Positions 34,313-43,143 of a DNA stretch of 44,707 nucleotides are shown one piece after another; position 1 is the stretch's first letter, and every line of letters begins with the position of its first letter. Under the pieces are notes generated by a model, which had not been told where the DNA came from, did not search any database, and worked only from the letters and a program-made list of their open reading frames with translations. Both the position numbers and the translations under genes were made by a program. Source of the DNA: RGVD01 sp040403075 (GTDB taxonomy: Bacteria > Bacteroidota > Bacteroidia > UKL13-3); the NCBI GenBank assembly GCA_040403075.1, contig JBBALJ010000016.1:1-44707 (forward strand), given 5' to 3'.

Positions 34313-35506
34313 ATGAAATTAACAATCGCCATCTTGCTCATTATTTTCTCAGCATTTGTTATTAGTACCATATCACATGCCCAAAATCAAGCCTATCTGT
34401 TTAGTTATCAAATTGATAGTATTTTGGCTATTGATTCAACGCCTTATAAATACCAAACCGCTGCATGGAATTATTCGTTTATAGGAGAACATAAATTGGC
34501 TATGGAATACAAAGACAAACAATTTCCGTTAGCTAAAAAATCGGAGCCTAAAAAAGAAGAGGTTTTATTGTTTTCAAAATACCATGCCACCCCTGCCATG
34601 GAAACGATTTTAAGAGAAGCAGCAAAAACAAAGGTCATCATTTTTAATGAAGTTCATCATCTAGGAATGCATAGGGCCTATCTAACAAGTCTATTAAACG
34701 ACCTTTATAAATTGGGCTATAAGCATATAGGTATGGAGGGTTTGAAGCTTGGGGATAGTTTATTAAACAGAAGAAAATATCCTATTCAAACAACGGGATT
34801 TTATGTGAAAGAAAGCTCTTTTGGAAATTTAATACGTGAATCAATTGCAACAGGAATGAATGTTTTCGCCTATGAGCAAAATCCATTCGACAGCTTGCAA
34901 GGTGCTATTGGTCGTGAGAAATCACAAGCACTCAATATCAGAAAAGTGATGGACACATATCCAAACGACAAATTCATTATTTATTGCGGATATGATCATG
35001 CTGCAGAAGATACACTCAAAAATTTTATGGGGCTGCCTATGGCAGGCCAATTAAAAAATATGATGGGCATCGACCCCTTTACCATTGATCAAACATCGCT
35101 TTCCGAATTTTATAAAGTAGGAAGTAGGTATCGCAGTTTGATAAATATAGATTATGATGCAATGTTTATGGATAGTTTAGGTAACTATTTCAACAAATCA
35201 ATTTATCCCAAAGCCATTGATTGCTGTATTTTTCATCCTAATACAACCTACATAAAAGGTCGACCTAATTGGATACTACAAAAAGGTAAGAAATTAAAGT
35301 ATGTTTCAGGTAATATACATTTACCCTATCCATATCTATTAAAAATCTATAACATTTCAGATAATATAGATGAGGCGGTGCCAATTGATATTATTGAGAT
35401 AAAATCGAAAATGGATAAAAAAGCATCATTATTACAAAGAAAACAAAAGCATATTGCTGTAGCGGAAAGTGTGAATGGGTCAAAACAAATAGTTTATCTG
35501 AAATAA
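34313..35506 (+). CDS. Secreted EreA/ChaN-like protein
   Basis: This 397-residue protein starts from the ATG at 34313 (an upstream TTG is rejected), which opens a signal peptide MKLTIAILLIIFSAF ending SHAQ. The core has VIIFNEVHHLGMHRAYLTSLL and KHIGMEGL, then KFIIYCGYDHAAED. This E-x-H arrangement is seen in the EreA (erythromycin esterase) / ChaN / Tiki-like superfamily. Hydrolase activity is plausible but the substrate is unknown. It probably heads the tightly spaced run of genes that ends at 40186. Confidence 0.6.
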   Translation: MKLTIAILLIIFSAFVISTISHAQNQAYLFSYQIDSILAIDSTPYKYQTAAWNYSFIGEHKLAMEYKDKQFPLAKKSEPKKEEVLLFSKYHATPAMETILREAAKTKVIIFNEVHHLGMHRAYLTSLLNDLYKLGYKHIGMEGLKLGDSLLNRRKYPIQTTGFYVKESSFGNLIRESIATGMNVFAYEQNPFDSLQGAIGREKSQALNIRKVMDTYPNDKFIIYCGYDHAAEDTLKNFMGLPMAGQLKNMMGIDPFTIDQTSLSEFYKVGSRYRSLINIDYDAMFMDSLGNYFNKSIYPKAIDCCIFHPNTTYIKGRPNWILQKGKKLKYVSGNIHLPYPYLLKIYNISDNIDEAVPIDIIEIKSKMDKKASLLQRKQKHIAVAESVNGSKQIVYLK

Positions 35507-35517
35507 AATTTAGCACA

Positions 35518-36033
35518 ATGAACAATATAGTAAAAGCCAATCTAGAAGACAGCAAAATGCTAAGTAAACTAGCTGAAAGTACTTTTATTGAATCACATGG
35601 CAATAGTGCTTCTGAGCAAGATATTCAAGCATACATCAAATCAAAATATAATGAGGAGGTTGTTAGAGATGAATTGAATGATGATCGAAATATTTACCAT
35701 ATCATTTACTACAAAAACAAAGCAGCAGGCTTCTCGAAAATCATACATAATGCCACTCATCCAAACATTAATAGTACCAATGTTACAAAACTAGAACGCT
35801 TGTATATTCTGAAAGATTACTATGATCAAAAGCTAGGTTTGGAATTATTTAAGTTCAATATAAATCTTTCTAAAGAAAATAACCAAGTGGGTATGTGGCT
35901 TTTTGTTAAGAAGGAAAATGAGAGAGCCATAAAGTTTTACCAAAACGCAAAGTTCAAAATCATTGGTTCGCATGACTTCCAAAATAGCGAAACGCATTCT
36001 AACCCCAATCATCAAATGTTGCTTAGCTATTAA
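35518..36033 (+). CDS. GNAT-family N-acetyltransferase
   Basis: This 171-residue protein has the GNAT layout: an N-terminal strand NNIVKANLEDSKMLSKLAES, a central acceptor region ending TKLERLYILKDYYDQKLG (strand 4 plus the pyrophosphate-binding turn) and MWLFVKKENERAIKFYQNAKFKIIGSHDF, the typical motif B with F-Y. The acyl acceptor cannot be predicted. It begins 11 bp after the EreA/ChaN-like gene. Confidence 0.85.
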   Translation: MNNIVKANLEDSKMLSKLAESTFIESHGNSASEQDIQAYIKSKYNEEVVRDELNDDRNIYHIIYYKNKAAGFSKIIHNATHPNINSTNVTKLERLYILKDYYDQKLGLELFKFNINLSKENNQVGMWLFVKKENERAIKFYQNAKFKIIGSHDFQNSETHSNPNHQMLLSY

Positions 36034-36068
36034 TATTTTTGTTTTAATTTGTTTAACATTTACCATTT

Positions 36069-36743
36069 ATGGCGACCTTACCATTTTACATTGGATTCTG
36101 TTTTATTTTAACACTTTTATTCTGTGTAGGATTTTTGTTCAAAGCTTCTAAAAATTCAAAGTTTGTTTTAATCCTACTTGCTGTTTGGATTGTCATGCAA
36201 GGAATGATTTCTTTATCTGGTTTCTATATGGAGACTGATCCCTTTCCACCAAGATTTATTTTTCTTGTTCTACCGCCCAATTTACTTATTGCCTATTTAT
36301 TTTTATCGACTTCGGGTAAAACCTATGTCAAAAATTTTGACGACTCAACATTAACACTTTTGCATAGTGTTCGCATACCTGTTGAAATTGCATTATATTG
36401 GTTATATACTTATAAAATGATTCCAGAAATCATGACTTTTGAAGGAAGAAATTTAGATATTATTTCAGGATTAACAGCCCCCTTTGTTTATTATTTTGGT
36501 TATATAAAAAAGGCATTAAACAAAAATATCATTATCGTATGGAATCTGGTTTGTTTGCTATTATTAATAAATATAGTTAGCATAGCTATACTATCGGCAC
36601 CTTTTGAATTTCAAAAATTCGCATTTGACCAACCCAACATCGCTGTTCTTAATTTTCCTTATATTTACTTGCCTTGCTGCATTGTTCCAATTGTACTTTT
36701 TTCACATCTATATTGCATCAAAAATTTATTATCAAACAAATAA
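36069..36743 (+). CDS. Multi-spanning membrane protein of unknown function
   Basis: This 224-residue protein has about seven hydrophobic segments (e.g. FYIGFCFILTLLFCVGFLF, FVLILLAVWIVMQGMI, IIIVWNLVCLLLLINIVSI) and short polar loops. FYMETDPFPPRF is a distinctive extramembrane stretch. I know no function. Its stop TAA shares one base with the ATG of the next gene, implying translational coupling. Confidence 0.75.
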   Translation: MATLPFYIGFCFILTLLFCVGFLFKASKNSKFVLILLAVWIVMQGMISLSGFYMETDPFPPRFIFLVLPPNLLIAYLFLSTSGKTYVKNFDDSTLTLLHSVRIPVEIALYWLYTYKMIPEIMTFEGRNLDIISGLTAPFVYYFGYIKKALNKNIIIVWNLVCLLLLINIVSIAILSAPFEFQKFAFDQPNIAVLNFPYIYLPCCIVPIVLFSHLYCIKNLLSNK

Positions 36744-37573
36744 TGAATAACGAAATTTATCCTTGCCTTTGGTTTGACAAACAAGCTAAGGAAGCAGCCA
36801 GCTTTTACTGCTCAATTTTCAATCAATCTAAGATTATTGTAGATACCCCGATGTTGGTGATGTTTGAAATAAATGGCAAGAAAATAATGGGTCTTAACGG
36901 TGGCCCCATGTTTAAAATGAATCCATCTATTTCTATGTTTATTCATTGTTTCTCTATTGAAGAGTGTGATAGAATTTGGAATGGATTTTCAGAAGGTGCT
37001 ACTATACTAATGGCTATGGATAAATACCCTTGGAGTGAGCATTATGGGTGGCTTCAAGACAAATTTGGTTTCACTTGGCAGATAATGAAAAGTGATAAAG
37101 TAGATAAAATGATGCCTGCTATGCTTTTTGCAGGTAATCAAATGGGAAAAGGAAATGAGGCCTTGGATTTTTATACCCAAACCTTCAAAAATTCATCTAT
37201 CGAAATGAAAAACTTTTATCCTGAAGGCTCTCCCTTTGAGGGAAATATTTCCTATGCTGAATTTAACATAGACACCTATCCACTTGTGGCAATGGATGGC
37301 CCCAATGAACACAACTTTAGTTTCAACGAGGGCGTATCTTTTGTTTTGAATTGCAAAGACCAAAATGAAATTGATTATTTTTGGAATACCTTTATAAAAG
37401 ATGGTGGCGAAGAAAGCATGTGTGGTTGGTGTAAGGATAAATATGGAGTATTTTGGCAAGTAATTCCCAGTCATATGGGCGCTTTGATTAACAATCCTGA
37501 TAAAGGGGGTAGAGCTATGCAGGCTATGCTAAAAATGAGAAAAATTGATATTGCAGGTTTAGAAAACGCCTAA
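36743..37573 (+). CDS. Tandem PhnB-like VOC protein
   Basis: This 276-residue protein has two 3-demethylubiquinone-methyltransferase-like (PhnB) VOC domains: NEIYPCLWFDKQAKEAASFY with WSEHYGWLQDKFGFTWQIM, and MPAMLFAGNQMGKGNEALDFY with CGWCKDKYGVFWQVIP. The repeated GW-xDKxGxxWQ blocks mark each copy. An upstream in-frame start at 36674 lies inside the previous gene and is rejected in favour of the overlapping TAATG start. Ligand unknown; related proteins are annotated as glyoxalase/bleomycin-resistance-like. Confidence 0.88.
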   Translation: MNNEIYPCLWFDKQAKEAASFYCSIFNQSKIIVDTPMLVMFEINGKKIMGLNGGPMFKMNPSISMFIHCFSIEECDRIWNGFSEGATILMAMDKYPWSEHYGWLQDKFGFTWQIMKSDKVDKMMPAMLFAGNQMGKGNEALDFYTQTFKNSSIEMKNFYPEGSPFEGNISYAEFNIDTYPLVAMDGPNEHNFSFNEGVSFVLNCKDQNEIDYFWNTFIKDGGEESMCGWCKDKYGVFWQVIPSHMGALINNPDKGGRAMQAMLKMRKIDIAGLENA

Positions 37574-37582
37574 TAAATCGTT

Positions 37583-38062
37583 ATGATGCTTTGTAAACAA
37601 ATAGCCAAACATTTCAGAGAATTATACTCTGGAGGCAATTGGACTTTTACGAATGTGAAGGATACTTTAAGTGATGTATCATGGCAAGAGTCAAATACCA
37701 AGGTGTATTCATTTAATACCATTGCTGCAATTGTTTTCCATATGAACTATTTTGTTGAAGCGGCCATGCAAGTGCTTCAAGGCAAAGCTTTAGAAGCGCA
37801 TGATAAGTTCAGTTTTGATGTTCATCCCATACTTTCAAAAGAGGATTGGGATCAATTGGTAAACAATACATTATATAATGCTGAGACTTTTGCAAGCCTA
37901 TTGGAACAAATACCAGATAGCAAAATGTGGGAGGTATTTGAAGAGGATAAGTATGGCAGTTATTACAGAAATATGAATGGCATTATTGAACATAGTCATT
38001 ACCATTTAGGGCAAATTGTAATCATCAAAAAGCTAATTAGAGAAATGAACCATATACGTTAA
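37583..38062 (+). CDS. DinB/YfiT-like four-helix metal protein
   Basis: This 159-residue helical protein has three histidines in the DinB pattern: one in AAIVFHMNYFVEAA (H53) and two in GIIEHSHYHLGQIVIIKKL. DinB-like proteins include thiol (bacillithiol/mycothiol) transferases and detoxification enzymes, though many are uncharacterised. It starts 9 bp after the PhnB-like gene. Confidence 0.82.
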   Translation: MMLCKQIAKHFRELYSGGNWTFTNVKDTLSDVSWQESNTKVYSFNTIAAIVFHMNYFVEAAMQVLQGKALEAHDKFSFDVHPILSKEDWDQLVNNTLYNAETFASLLEQIPDSKMWEVFEEDKYGSYYRNMNGIIEHSHYHLGQIVIIKKLIREMNHIR

Positions 38063-38073
38063 TTTTTTAGACC

Positions 38074-38475
38074 ATGGCAGAATTAAAAACAAAAAAAAAC
38101 GAAGGCAGTGTAAATGATTTTATTGAAACTGTTGCTGAAGAGCAAAAGCGAAAAGATGTTTATGCAATTAAGGATTTGATGGAAAAGGCAACCAAAGCCA
38201 AGGCTAAAATGTGGGGACCTGCCATTATTGGCTTTGGAGATAAGCGATTGGTATATGAGAGTGGACGAGAGATGGATTGGTTTATCATGGGCTTTTCTCC
38301 TCGTAAGCAAAATATAGCCTTATATATTAACGGTGCTGTTTCAAACGACCAAGGTTCATTAAAACGCTTGGGCAAATACAAAACCGGAAAAGGCTGTTTA
38401 TACATCAACAAATTAAGTGAAGTTGATTTGGATGTGCTAAAAGAAATCATTCAACAAGGGCTGCAATTCGATTAA
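38074..38475 (+). CDS. DUF1801-domain protein
   Basis: This 133-residue protein matches the DUF1801 (YdhG-like) fold: SVNDFIETVAEEQKRKDVYA, then KMWGPAIIGFGD, MDWFIMGFSPRKQNIALYI, GKYKTGKGCLYINKLSEVD and a final amphipathic helix. The biochemical role is unknown. Such genes commonly sit with DinB and VOC genes in Bacteroidota, as here. Confidence 0.88.
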   Translation: MAELKTKKNEGSVNDFIETVAEEQKRKDVYAIKDLMEKATKAKAKMWGPAIIGFGDKRLVYESGREMDWFIMGFSPRKQNIALYINGAVSNDQGSLKRLGKYKTGKGCLYINKLSEVDLDVLKEIIQQGLQFD

Positions 38476-38503
38476 TAATAAGGAACAACTAACCATAAAT
38501 TCT

Positions 38504-39007
38504 ATGAACAAAATGATAAAAAATTGGAGTTTAATATGCTTTTCATTGGTATCTATTAGCTCTTGCAATGACTCAAACAAATCATTGCCAGCCGACAATT
38601 ATAGCCGTACAAAAGGTTTTGAATGGCTAGTTGGCACTTGGGAAAACCAAACAAAAGAAGGTACACTAACAGAGACTTGGAATAAGTTGAACGATTCAAC
38701 TTTTTCTGGTAATAGCTATTTTGTTTCAGGAACTGATACATCCTTTTCCGAATCTATTAGTTTGGTGCAAAGAAATGGGGTGTTGTTATACATTCCAGCA
38801 GTTAAAAACCAAAACGATGGATTAGGAATTAGCTTTAGGTTGATAACCATGAATGAAAAAGAATTGATTTTTGAAAATGCCGAACATGACTACCCTCAAA
38901 GAATAAGTTATCATCATGTTTCCAATGATTCGCTTATAGCCGAGATATCTGGCAACAAAGGAGGTGAACTGAAATCAGAGCAGTTTCCAATGCGAAAGAA
39001 AATATAA
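38504..39007 (+). CDS. DUF6265-like lipoprotein
   Basis: This 167-residue protein has lipid cysteine C21 (SISSCNDS). The mature part opens with FEWLVGTWENQTKEGTLTETW, followed by FSESISLVQRNGVLLYIPAV and FENAEHDYPQRISYH, the lipocalin-like DUF6265 pattern (LxGTW and EHDxPQ). It is probably a periplasmic or outer-membrane binding barrel. Ligand unknown. Confidence 0.82.
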   Translation: MNKMIKNWSLICFSLVSISSCNDSNKSLPADNYSRTKGFEWLVGTWENQTKEGTLTETWNKLNDSTFSGNSYFVSGTDTSFSESISLVQRNGVLLYIPAVKNQNDGLGISFRLITMNEKELIFENAEHDYPQRISYHHVSNDSLIAEISGNKGGELKSEQFPMRKKI

Positions 39008-39017
39008 AGTTTTCTCT

Positions 39018-39656
39018 ATGGATATATACAAGGAAACAGCTGAAACTTGGAATAAGATTGCCTCTATTTACGAGGATAAATTCATGGATTTACCATACTA
39101 CAATGAAAGCTATGATGCTCTTTGTAGTTTGATTCAACCGAAGAGTCCAAAGGTGTTAGAGATTGGTTGCGGACCAGGAAATATTACAAAGTACATACTT
39201 AATAAGCGCCCAGATTTTGAAATTACAGGAATAGATGTAGCTCAAAAAATGGTTGAATTGGCTATGAAAAACAATCCTGAAGCTGAATTTGTTTTGATGG
39301 ATAGCAGAGATATTCTTAGACTAAATAAAAAATTTGATGCCATTATTTGTGGCTTTTGTATTCCTTACCTTAACGAGATAGACTGCCAAAACTTATTTAA
39401 TGATTGCTCAAAATTATTAAATCAAGAGGGTTTGGTTTACCTGAGCTTTGTTCATGGTGAACCCAATCAATCAGGATTCCAAACTAACAGCGCAGGAGAC
39501 AGAATGTACTTTCATTTCCACCTTAGAGAAAATGTTGAATCATGGATGATTGCTAGTGGATTTGAAACGGTAAAATCATTCAAAGTAAAGTATCCAAAAG
39601 CCAATGATCAAATTGATATTCATGATATTTTGATAATAAGAAAAGAAAAACAATAA
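39018..39656 (+). CDS. Class I SAM-dependent methyltransferase
   Basis: This 212-residue Rossmann methyltransferase has motif I VLEIGCGPGN (46-55), acidic loop GIDVAQKMVELA, motif II region AEFVLMDSRDI and FDAIICGFCIPYL. It is soluble, with a closing beta region KVKYPKANDQIDIHDILII. The substrate is not predictable. It sits 10 bp after the DUF6265 gene and 2 bp before the DHFR-like gene. Confidence 0.9.
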   Translation: MDIYKETAETWNKIASIYEDKFMDLPYYNESYDALCSLIQPKSPKVLEIGCGPGNITKYILNKRPDFEITGIDVAQKMVELAMKNNPEAEFVLMDSRDILRLNKKFDAIICGFCIPYLNEIDCQNLFNDCSKLLNQEGLVYLSFVHGEPNQSGFQTNSAGDRMYFHFHLRENVESWMIASGFETVKSFKVKYPKANDQIDIHDILIIRKEKQ

Positions 39657-39658
39657 TT

Positions 39659-40186
39659 ATGAATCGTAAAGTCATATTATACATAGCCTGCAGCGTGGAT
39701 GGCTTTATTGCCAAACCGAACAACAACATAGATTTTTTAAATATGGTACATAAAGAGGGAGAAGACTATGGCTATGAAAGCTTTATTCAAAATATAGAGA
39801 CCGTTATTATGGGAAGAAAGACCTATGATTGGATAATGGCGCAAGTACCAAACTTTCCGCATGCTGACAAAGAATGTTTTATTTTTACCCGCACATCAAA
39901 ACCTAATATCGGCAATACACATTTTTACTCAGGTAGTCTTAAAGAGTTAATCAAGAAATTAAAAACCAAAGAAGGAAAGAACATTTTTTGTGATGGAGGT
40001 GCTGAAACATTTAATGAACTTTTGAATGAAAAGTTAATTGATGAGTTTATCATTTCTATAATTCCGATTGTATTAGGTGAAGGTATAAAACTTTTTAAAG
40101 AAGGCATACCCGAAGCAACATTGAAACTCATTTCGAGCAAAGCATTCGAAAGTGGCTTGGTACAATTACATTACGAAAGAGCATAA
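39659..40186 (+). CDS. Dihydrofolate reductase-like (RibD C-terminal domain) protein
   Basis: This 175-residue protein has the DHFR-fold RibD_C pattern: VILYIACSVDGFIAKPNN, VIMGRKTYDWIM, FIFTRTSKP, NIFCDGGAETFNELL and EFIISIIPIVLGEGIKLF. Such YyaP/YwjB-like proteins bind NADPH, but most are not the essential folate enzyme. It is the last gene of the run; a strong terminator follows. Confidence 0.9.
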   Translation: MNRKVILYIACSVDGFIAKPNNNIDFLNMVHKEGEDYGYESFIQNIETVIMGRKTYDWIMAQVPNFPHADKECFIFTRTSKPNIGNTHFYSGSLKELIKKLKTKEGKNIFCDGGAETFNELLNEKLIDEFIISIIPIVLGEGIKLFKEGIPEATLKLISSKAFESGLVQLHYERA

Positions 40187-40214
40187 AAAAAAGCGACCCG
40201 TAGGTCGCTTTTTT
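40187..40214. terminator. Bidirectional terminator
   Basis: aaaaaagcgacc and ggtcgctttttt form a 12-bp perfect stem with a cgta loop, giving T runs on both strands. It ends the plus-strand run and the minus-strand aconitase gene. Confidence 0.92.
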
Positions 40215-40229
40215 ATTAATTCTGCCTAA

Positions 40230-42497
40230 TTATTTAGCCACACTTGCTCTAATGATATTCAAAGCACCACCTGCTTTAAACCACTCTATTTGTTGCTCAT
40301 TATAGGTATGGTTTACCATTATGCTTTCTTTCGAACCATCTTTATGGGTTAATACCAATTCCAATGCAGTGTTAGGTGCAAATGAGGTTAAACCATTGAT
40401 GTTAATCACATCATCTTCTTGTATTTTTTCGTAGTCAGCTTTGTCAGCAAAAGTCAAAGCCAACATGCCTTGTTTTTTCAAATTGGTTTCGTGAATACGA
40501 GCGAATGATTTTACCAATACAGCACGAACACCCAAATGACGAGGTTCCATAGCTGCATGCTCACGGCTACTTCCTTCACCATAGTTTTCGTCACCTATAA
40601 CCAAACTACCAATGCCATTGGCTTTATAATCACGTTGCACTTTTGGCACAGCCGCATATTCACCATTTAATTGGTTTTTCACATTGTCAGTTTTTTCATT
40701 AAAGAAATTAACCGCACCAATCAACATATTATTTGAAATATTGTCCAAGTGACCACGGTATTTCAACCATGGACCAGCCATAGAAATATGGTCAGTTGTA
40801 CATTTGCCTTTTGCTTTTATTAATAATTTCAAGCCTTTAAGGTCGGTACCTTCCCAAGCTGCAAATGGATCTAATAATTGTAAACGATCTGAAGTGGGAG
40901 ATACTGCCACTTGAACCGAACTACCATCAGCAGCCGGGGCAACAAAACCTGCATCTTCAACAGCAAATCCTTTGGTTGGCAATTCATCACCATGAGGTGG
41001 ATCTAATTTTACGGCCTCACCTTTATTATTTATTAATGTGTCTGTAATTGGATTGAAAGACAAATCACCAGCAATGGCAATAGCTGCCACCATTTCAGGA
41101 GAAGCAACAAAAGCAAAAGTATTTGGGTTACCATCAGCACGTTTTGCAAAATTTCTATTGAAAGAGTGAACTATGGTATTCTTTTCTGCTTTCTCTGCTC
41201 CTACCCTATCCCACATTCCAATACATGGTCCGCAAGCATTTGTGAATATAGAAGCATTTAAATCTGTGAAAGTTTTTAATAAACCATCACGTTCGGCAGT
41301 ATACCTTACTTGCTCAGAGCCTGGGTTGATACCAAATTCTGCTTTGGTTACTAATCCTTTGTCAACCGCTTGTTTAGCTATAGATGCAGCTCTGCTTAAA
41401 TCTTCATATGATGAATTGGTACAAGAACCTATTAAACCCCATTCTACTTTTAATGGCCAACCATTGCTAGCTGCCAAAGCTTTCATTTCGCTAACTGGAG
41501 TAGCTAAATCTGGAGTAAAAGGACCATTCAAATGTGGCTCTAAAGTATTTAAGTCGATAGTAATTACTTGATCGAAGTAAGCTTCAGGATTTGCATAAAC
41601 TTCAGCATCTGCTGTTAAATGATGTTTTACACCATTAGCCAAATCAGCTACATCAGCACGGCCAGTTGAACGTAAATAACGCTCCATACTTTCGTCATAA
41701 CCAAAAGTAGATGTAGTAGCACCGATTTCAGCACCCATATTACAAATGGTACCTTTTCCAGTACAACTCATGCTAGTAGCGCCTTCTCCAAAATATTCAA
41801 CGATTGCACCCGTTCCACCTTTTACAGTAAGTATTCCAGCTACTTTTAAGATCACATCTTTAGGTGCTGTCCAACCGTTTAATTTACCTATTAGTTTAAC
41901 TCCTATTAATTTAGGAAATTTTAGTTCCCAAGGTAAGCCTGCCATTACATCACAAGCATCAGCTCCACCAACTCCAATAGCCACCATACCTAAACCACCT
42001 GCATTCACCGTATGGCTATCTGTACCTATCATCATTCCACCAGGGAAAGCATAGTTTTCTAGAACCACTTGATGAATAATACCAGCACCTGGTTTCCAAA
42101 ATCCAATACCATATTTATTAGATACCGAACCTAAGAAATCATATACTTCTTTGCTTTCTTTGTTAGCAAAGTCTAAATCTTCAGCAGCACCTTTTCTAGC
42201 TGTAATCAAATGGTCGCAATGAACAGTAGAAGGCACAGCCACTTTTGGGCGTCCTGCTTGCATGAATTGCAACAAGGCCATTTGTGCAGTTGCATCTTGC
42301 ATAGCTACTCGGTCTGGACCAAAATCTACATAACTCTTACCTCTATCATATGCTTTGCTTGCATTGCCTTCGGTTAAGTGACTGTATAAAATTTTCTCTG
42401 TTAAAGTTAAAGGTTTGTTAACCACCTTGCGGGCTGCTGCAATACGCTCATCCATTTTGGCGTAAACAGCTTTAATCATTTCGATATCGAAAGCCAT
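40230..42497 (-). CDS. Aconitate hydratase (mitochondrial-type)
   Basis: Aconitase isomerises citrate to isocitrate in the TCA cycle. It is 755 residues, the length of the mitochondrial-type enzyme rather than AcnB. The [4Fe-4S] ligands are C359 in GSCTNSSYEDL and C422, C425 in ACGPCIGMW. Active-site segments are VPSTVHCDH, GTDSHTVNAGGLG, and the swivel domain GDENYGEGSSREHAAMEPR. It is a client of the SUF system at the other end of the window. Two palindromic units lie just upstream. Confidence 0.96.
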   Translation of the reverse strand: MAFDIEMIKAVYAKMDERIAAARKVVNKPLTLTEKILYSHLTEGNASKAYDRGKSYVDFGPDRVAMQDATAQMALLQFMQAGRPKVAVPSTVHCDHLITARKGAAEDLDFANKESKEVYDFLGSVSNKYGIGFWKPGAGIIHQVVLENYAFPGGMMIGTDSHTVNAGGLGMVAIGVGGADACDVMAGLPWELKFPKLIGVKLIGKLNGWTAPKDVILKVAGILTVKGGTGAIVEYFGEGATSMSCTGKGTICNMGAEIGATTSTFGYDESMERYLRSTGRADVADLANGVKHHLTADAEVYANPEAYFDQVITIDLNTLEPHLNGPFTPDLATPVSEMKALAASNGWPLKVEWGLIGSCTNSSYEDLSRAASIAKQAVDKGLVTKAEFGINPGSEQVRYTAERDGLLKTFTDLNASIFTNACGPCIGMWDRVGAEKAEKNTIVHSFNRNFAKRADGNPNTFAFVASPEMVAAIAIAGDLSFNPITDTLINNKGEAVKLDPPHGDELPTKGFAVEDAGFVAPAADGSSVQVAVSPTSDRLQLLDPFAAWEGTDLKGLKLLIKAKGKCTTDHISMAGPWLKYRGHLDNISNNMLIGAVNFFNEKTDNVKNQLNGEYAAVPKVQRDYKANGIGSLVIGDENYGEGSSREHAAMEPRHLGVRAVLVKSFARIHETNLKKQGMLALTFADKADYEKIQEDDVININGLTSFAPNTALELVLTHKDGSKESIMVNHTYNEQQIEWFKAGGALNIIRASVAK

Positions 42498-42528
42498 ATA
42501 TTAGTTGTTATTTATTTAATATTATTGG

Positions 42529-42583
42529 AGACGTAAAATGTTACGTCTTTACATTTAGAGACGTAAAATGTTACGTCTTTACA
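42529..42583. repeat. Two tandem 25-bp palindromic units upstream of aconitase
   Basis: Units at 42529-42553 and 42559-42583 are identical, with agacgtaa/ttacgtct arms and period 30 bp. They are related to 91-115. They are placed in the aconitase leader, 32-86 bp before the ATG. Confidence 0.85.
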
Positions 42584-42641
42584 ATTTTTTACCGCTGCAA
42601 TTTATAAAATTAACATCTTTGACGAAATTAATGTTTGAATA

Positions 42642-42938
42642 ATGATGAATGATGAAAATCAGATAATATTTGAATTGGCGAAAACAAGCTTTGAGCTGTC
42701 AGAGCAAGCTGATTTCGAGGAAATAAAGGCAGAAATCGAATCTAAAGTAATTTGGTTTTTGATTAATGACTTAGAAAAACTTTGGCAGATTCTGTATCAA
42801 ATTGACGCGAATGAAACCAAGGTGAAAGCACTTTTTCATCAAAACGATCCGAAAATTATTGCACCCGGAATTGCTAATTTGATAATCGAAAGGCTGAGAC
42901 AAAAAGCAAAAAGTAGAATTGAATATAGGAATAAATAA
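42642..42938 (+). CDS. Small conserved-looking protein of unknown function
   Basis: This 98-residue, mostly helical, charged protein starts MMNDENQIIFELAKTSFEL. It contains VIWFLINDLEKLWQILYQID and APGIANLIIERLRQKAKSR and has no signal peptide or membrane segment. The composition is convincingly protein-like. I do not recognise a family with certainty. Divergent from aconitase. Confidence 0.65.
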   Translation: MMNDENQIIFELAKTSFELSEQADFEEIKAEIESKVIWFLINDLEKLWQILYQIDANETKVKALFHQNDPKIIAPGIANLIIERLRQKAKSRIEYRNK

Positions 42939-43143
42939 TTAGGAATTTTGAATTAGGAATTGCCAACTATTCAATTTATAATGTTTAGGAATTGAATATT
43001 GAAGTTGTCATAATAAACTAAGCACCAATACTTATCCCTAGAATTGGAGGTAATAAATTTGTAAAAAAAATGCATTACTTTCGTTTTCAAAATTTTCAAG
43101 CCATTATTAACGAGCTATAAAACAAATCAAGATATACATCTCA

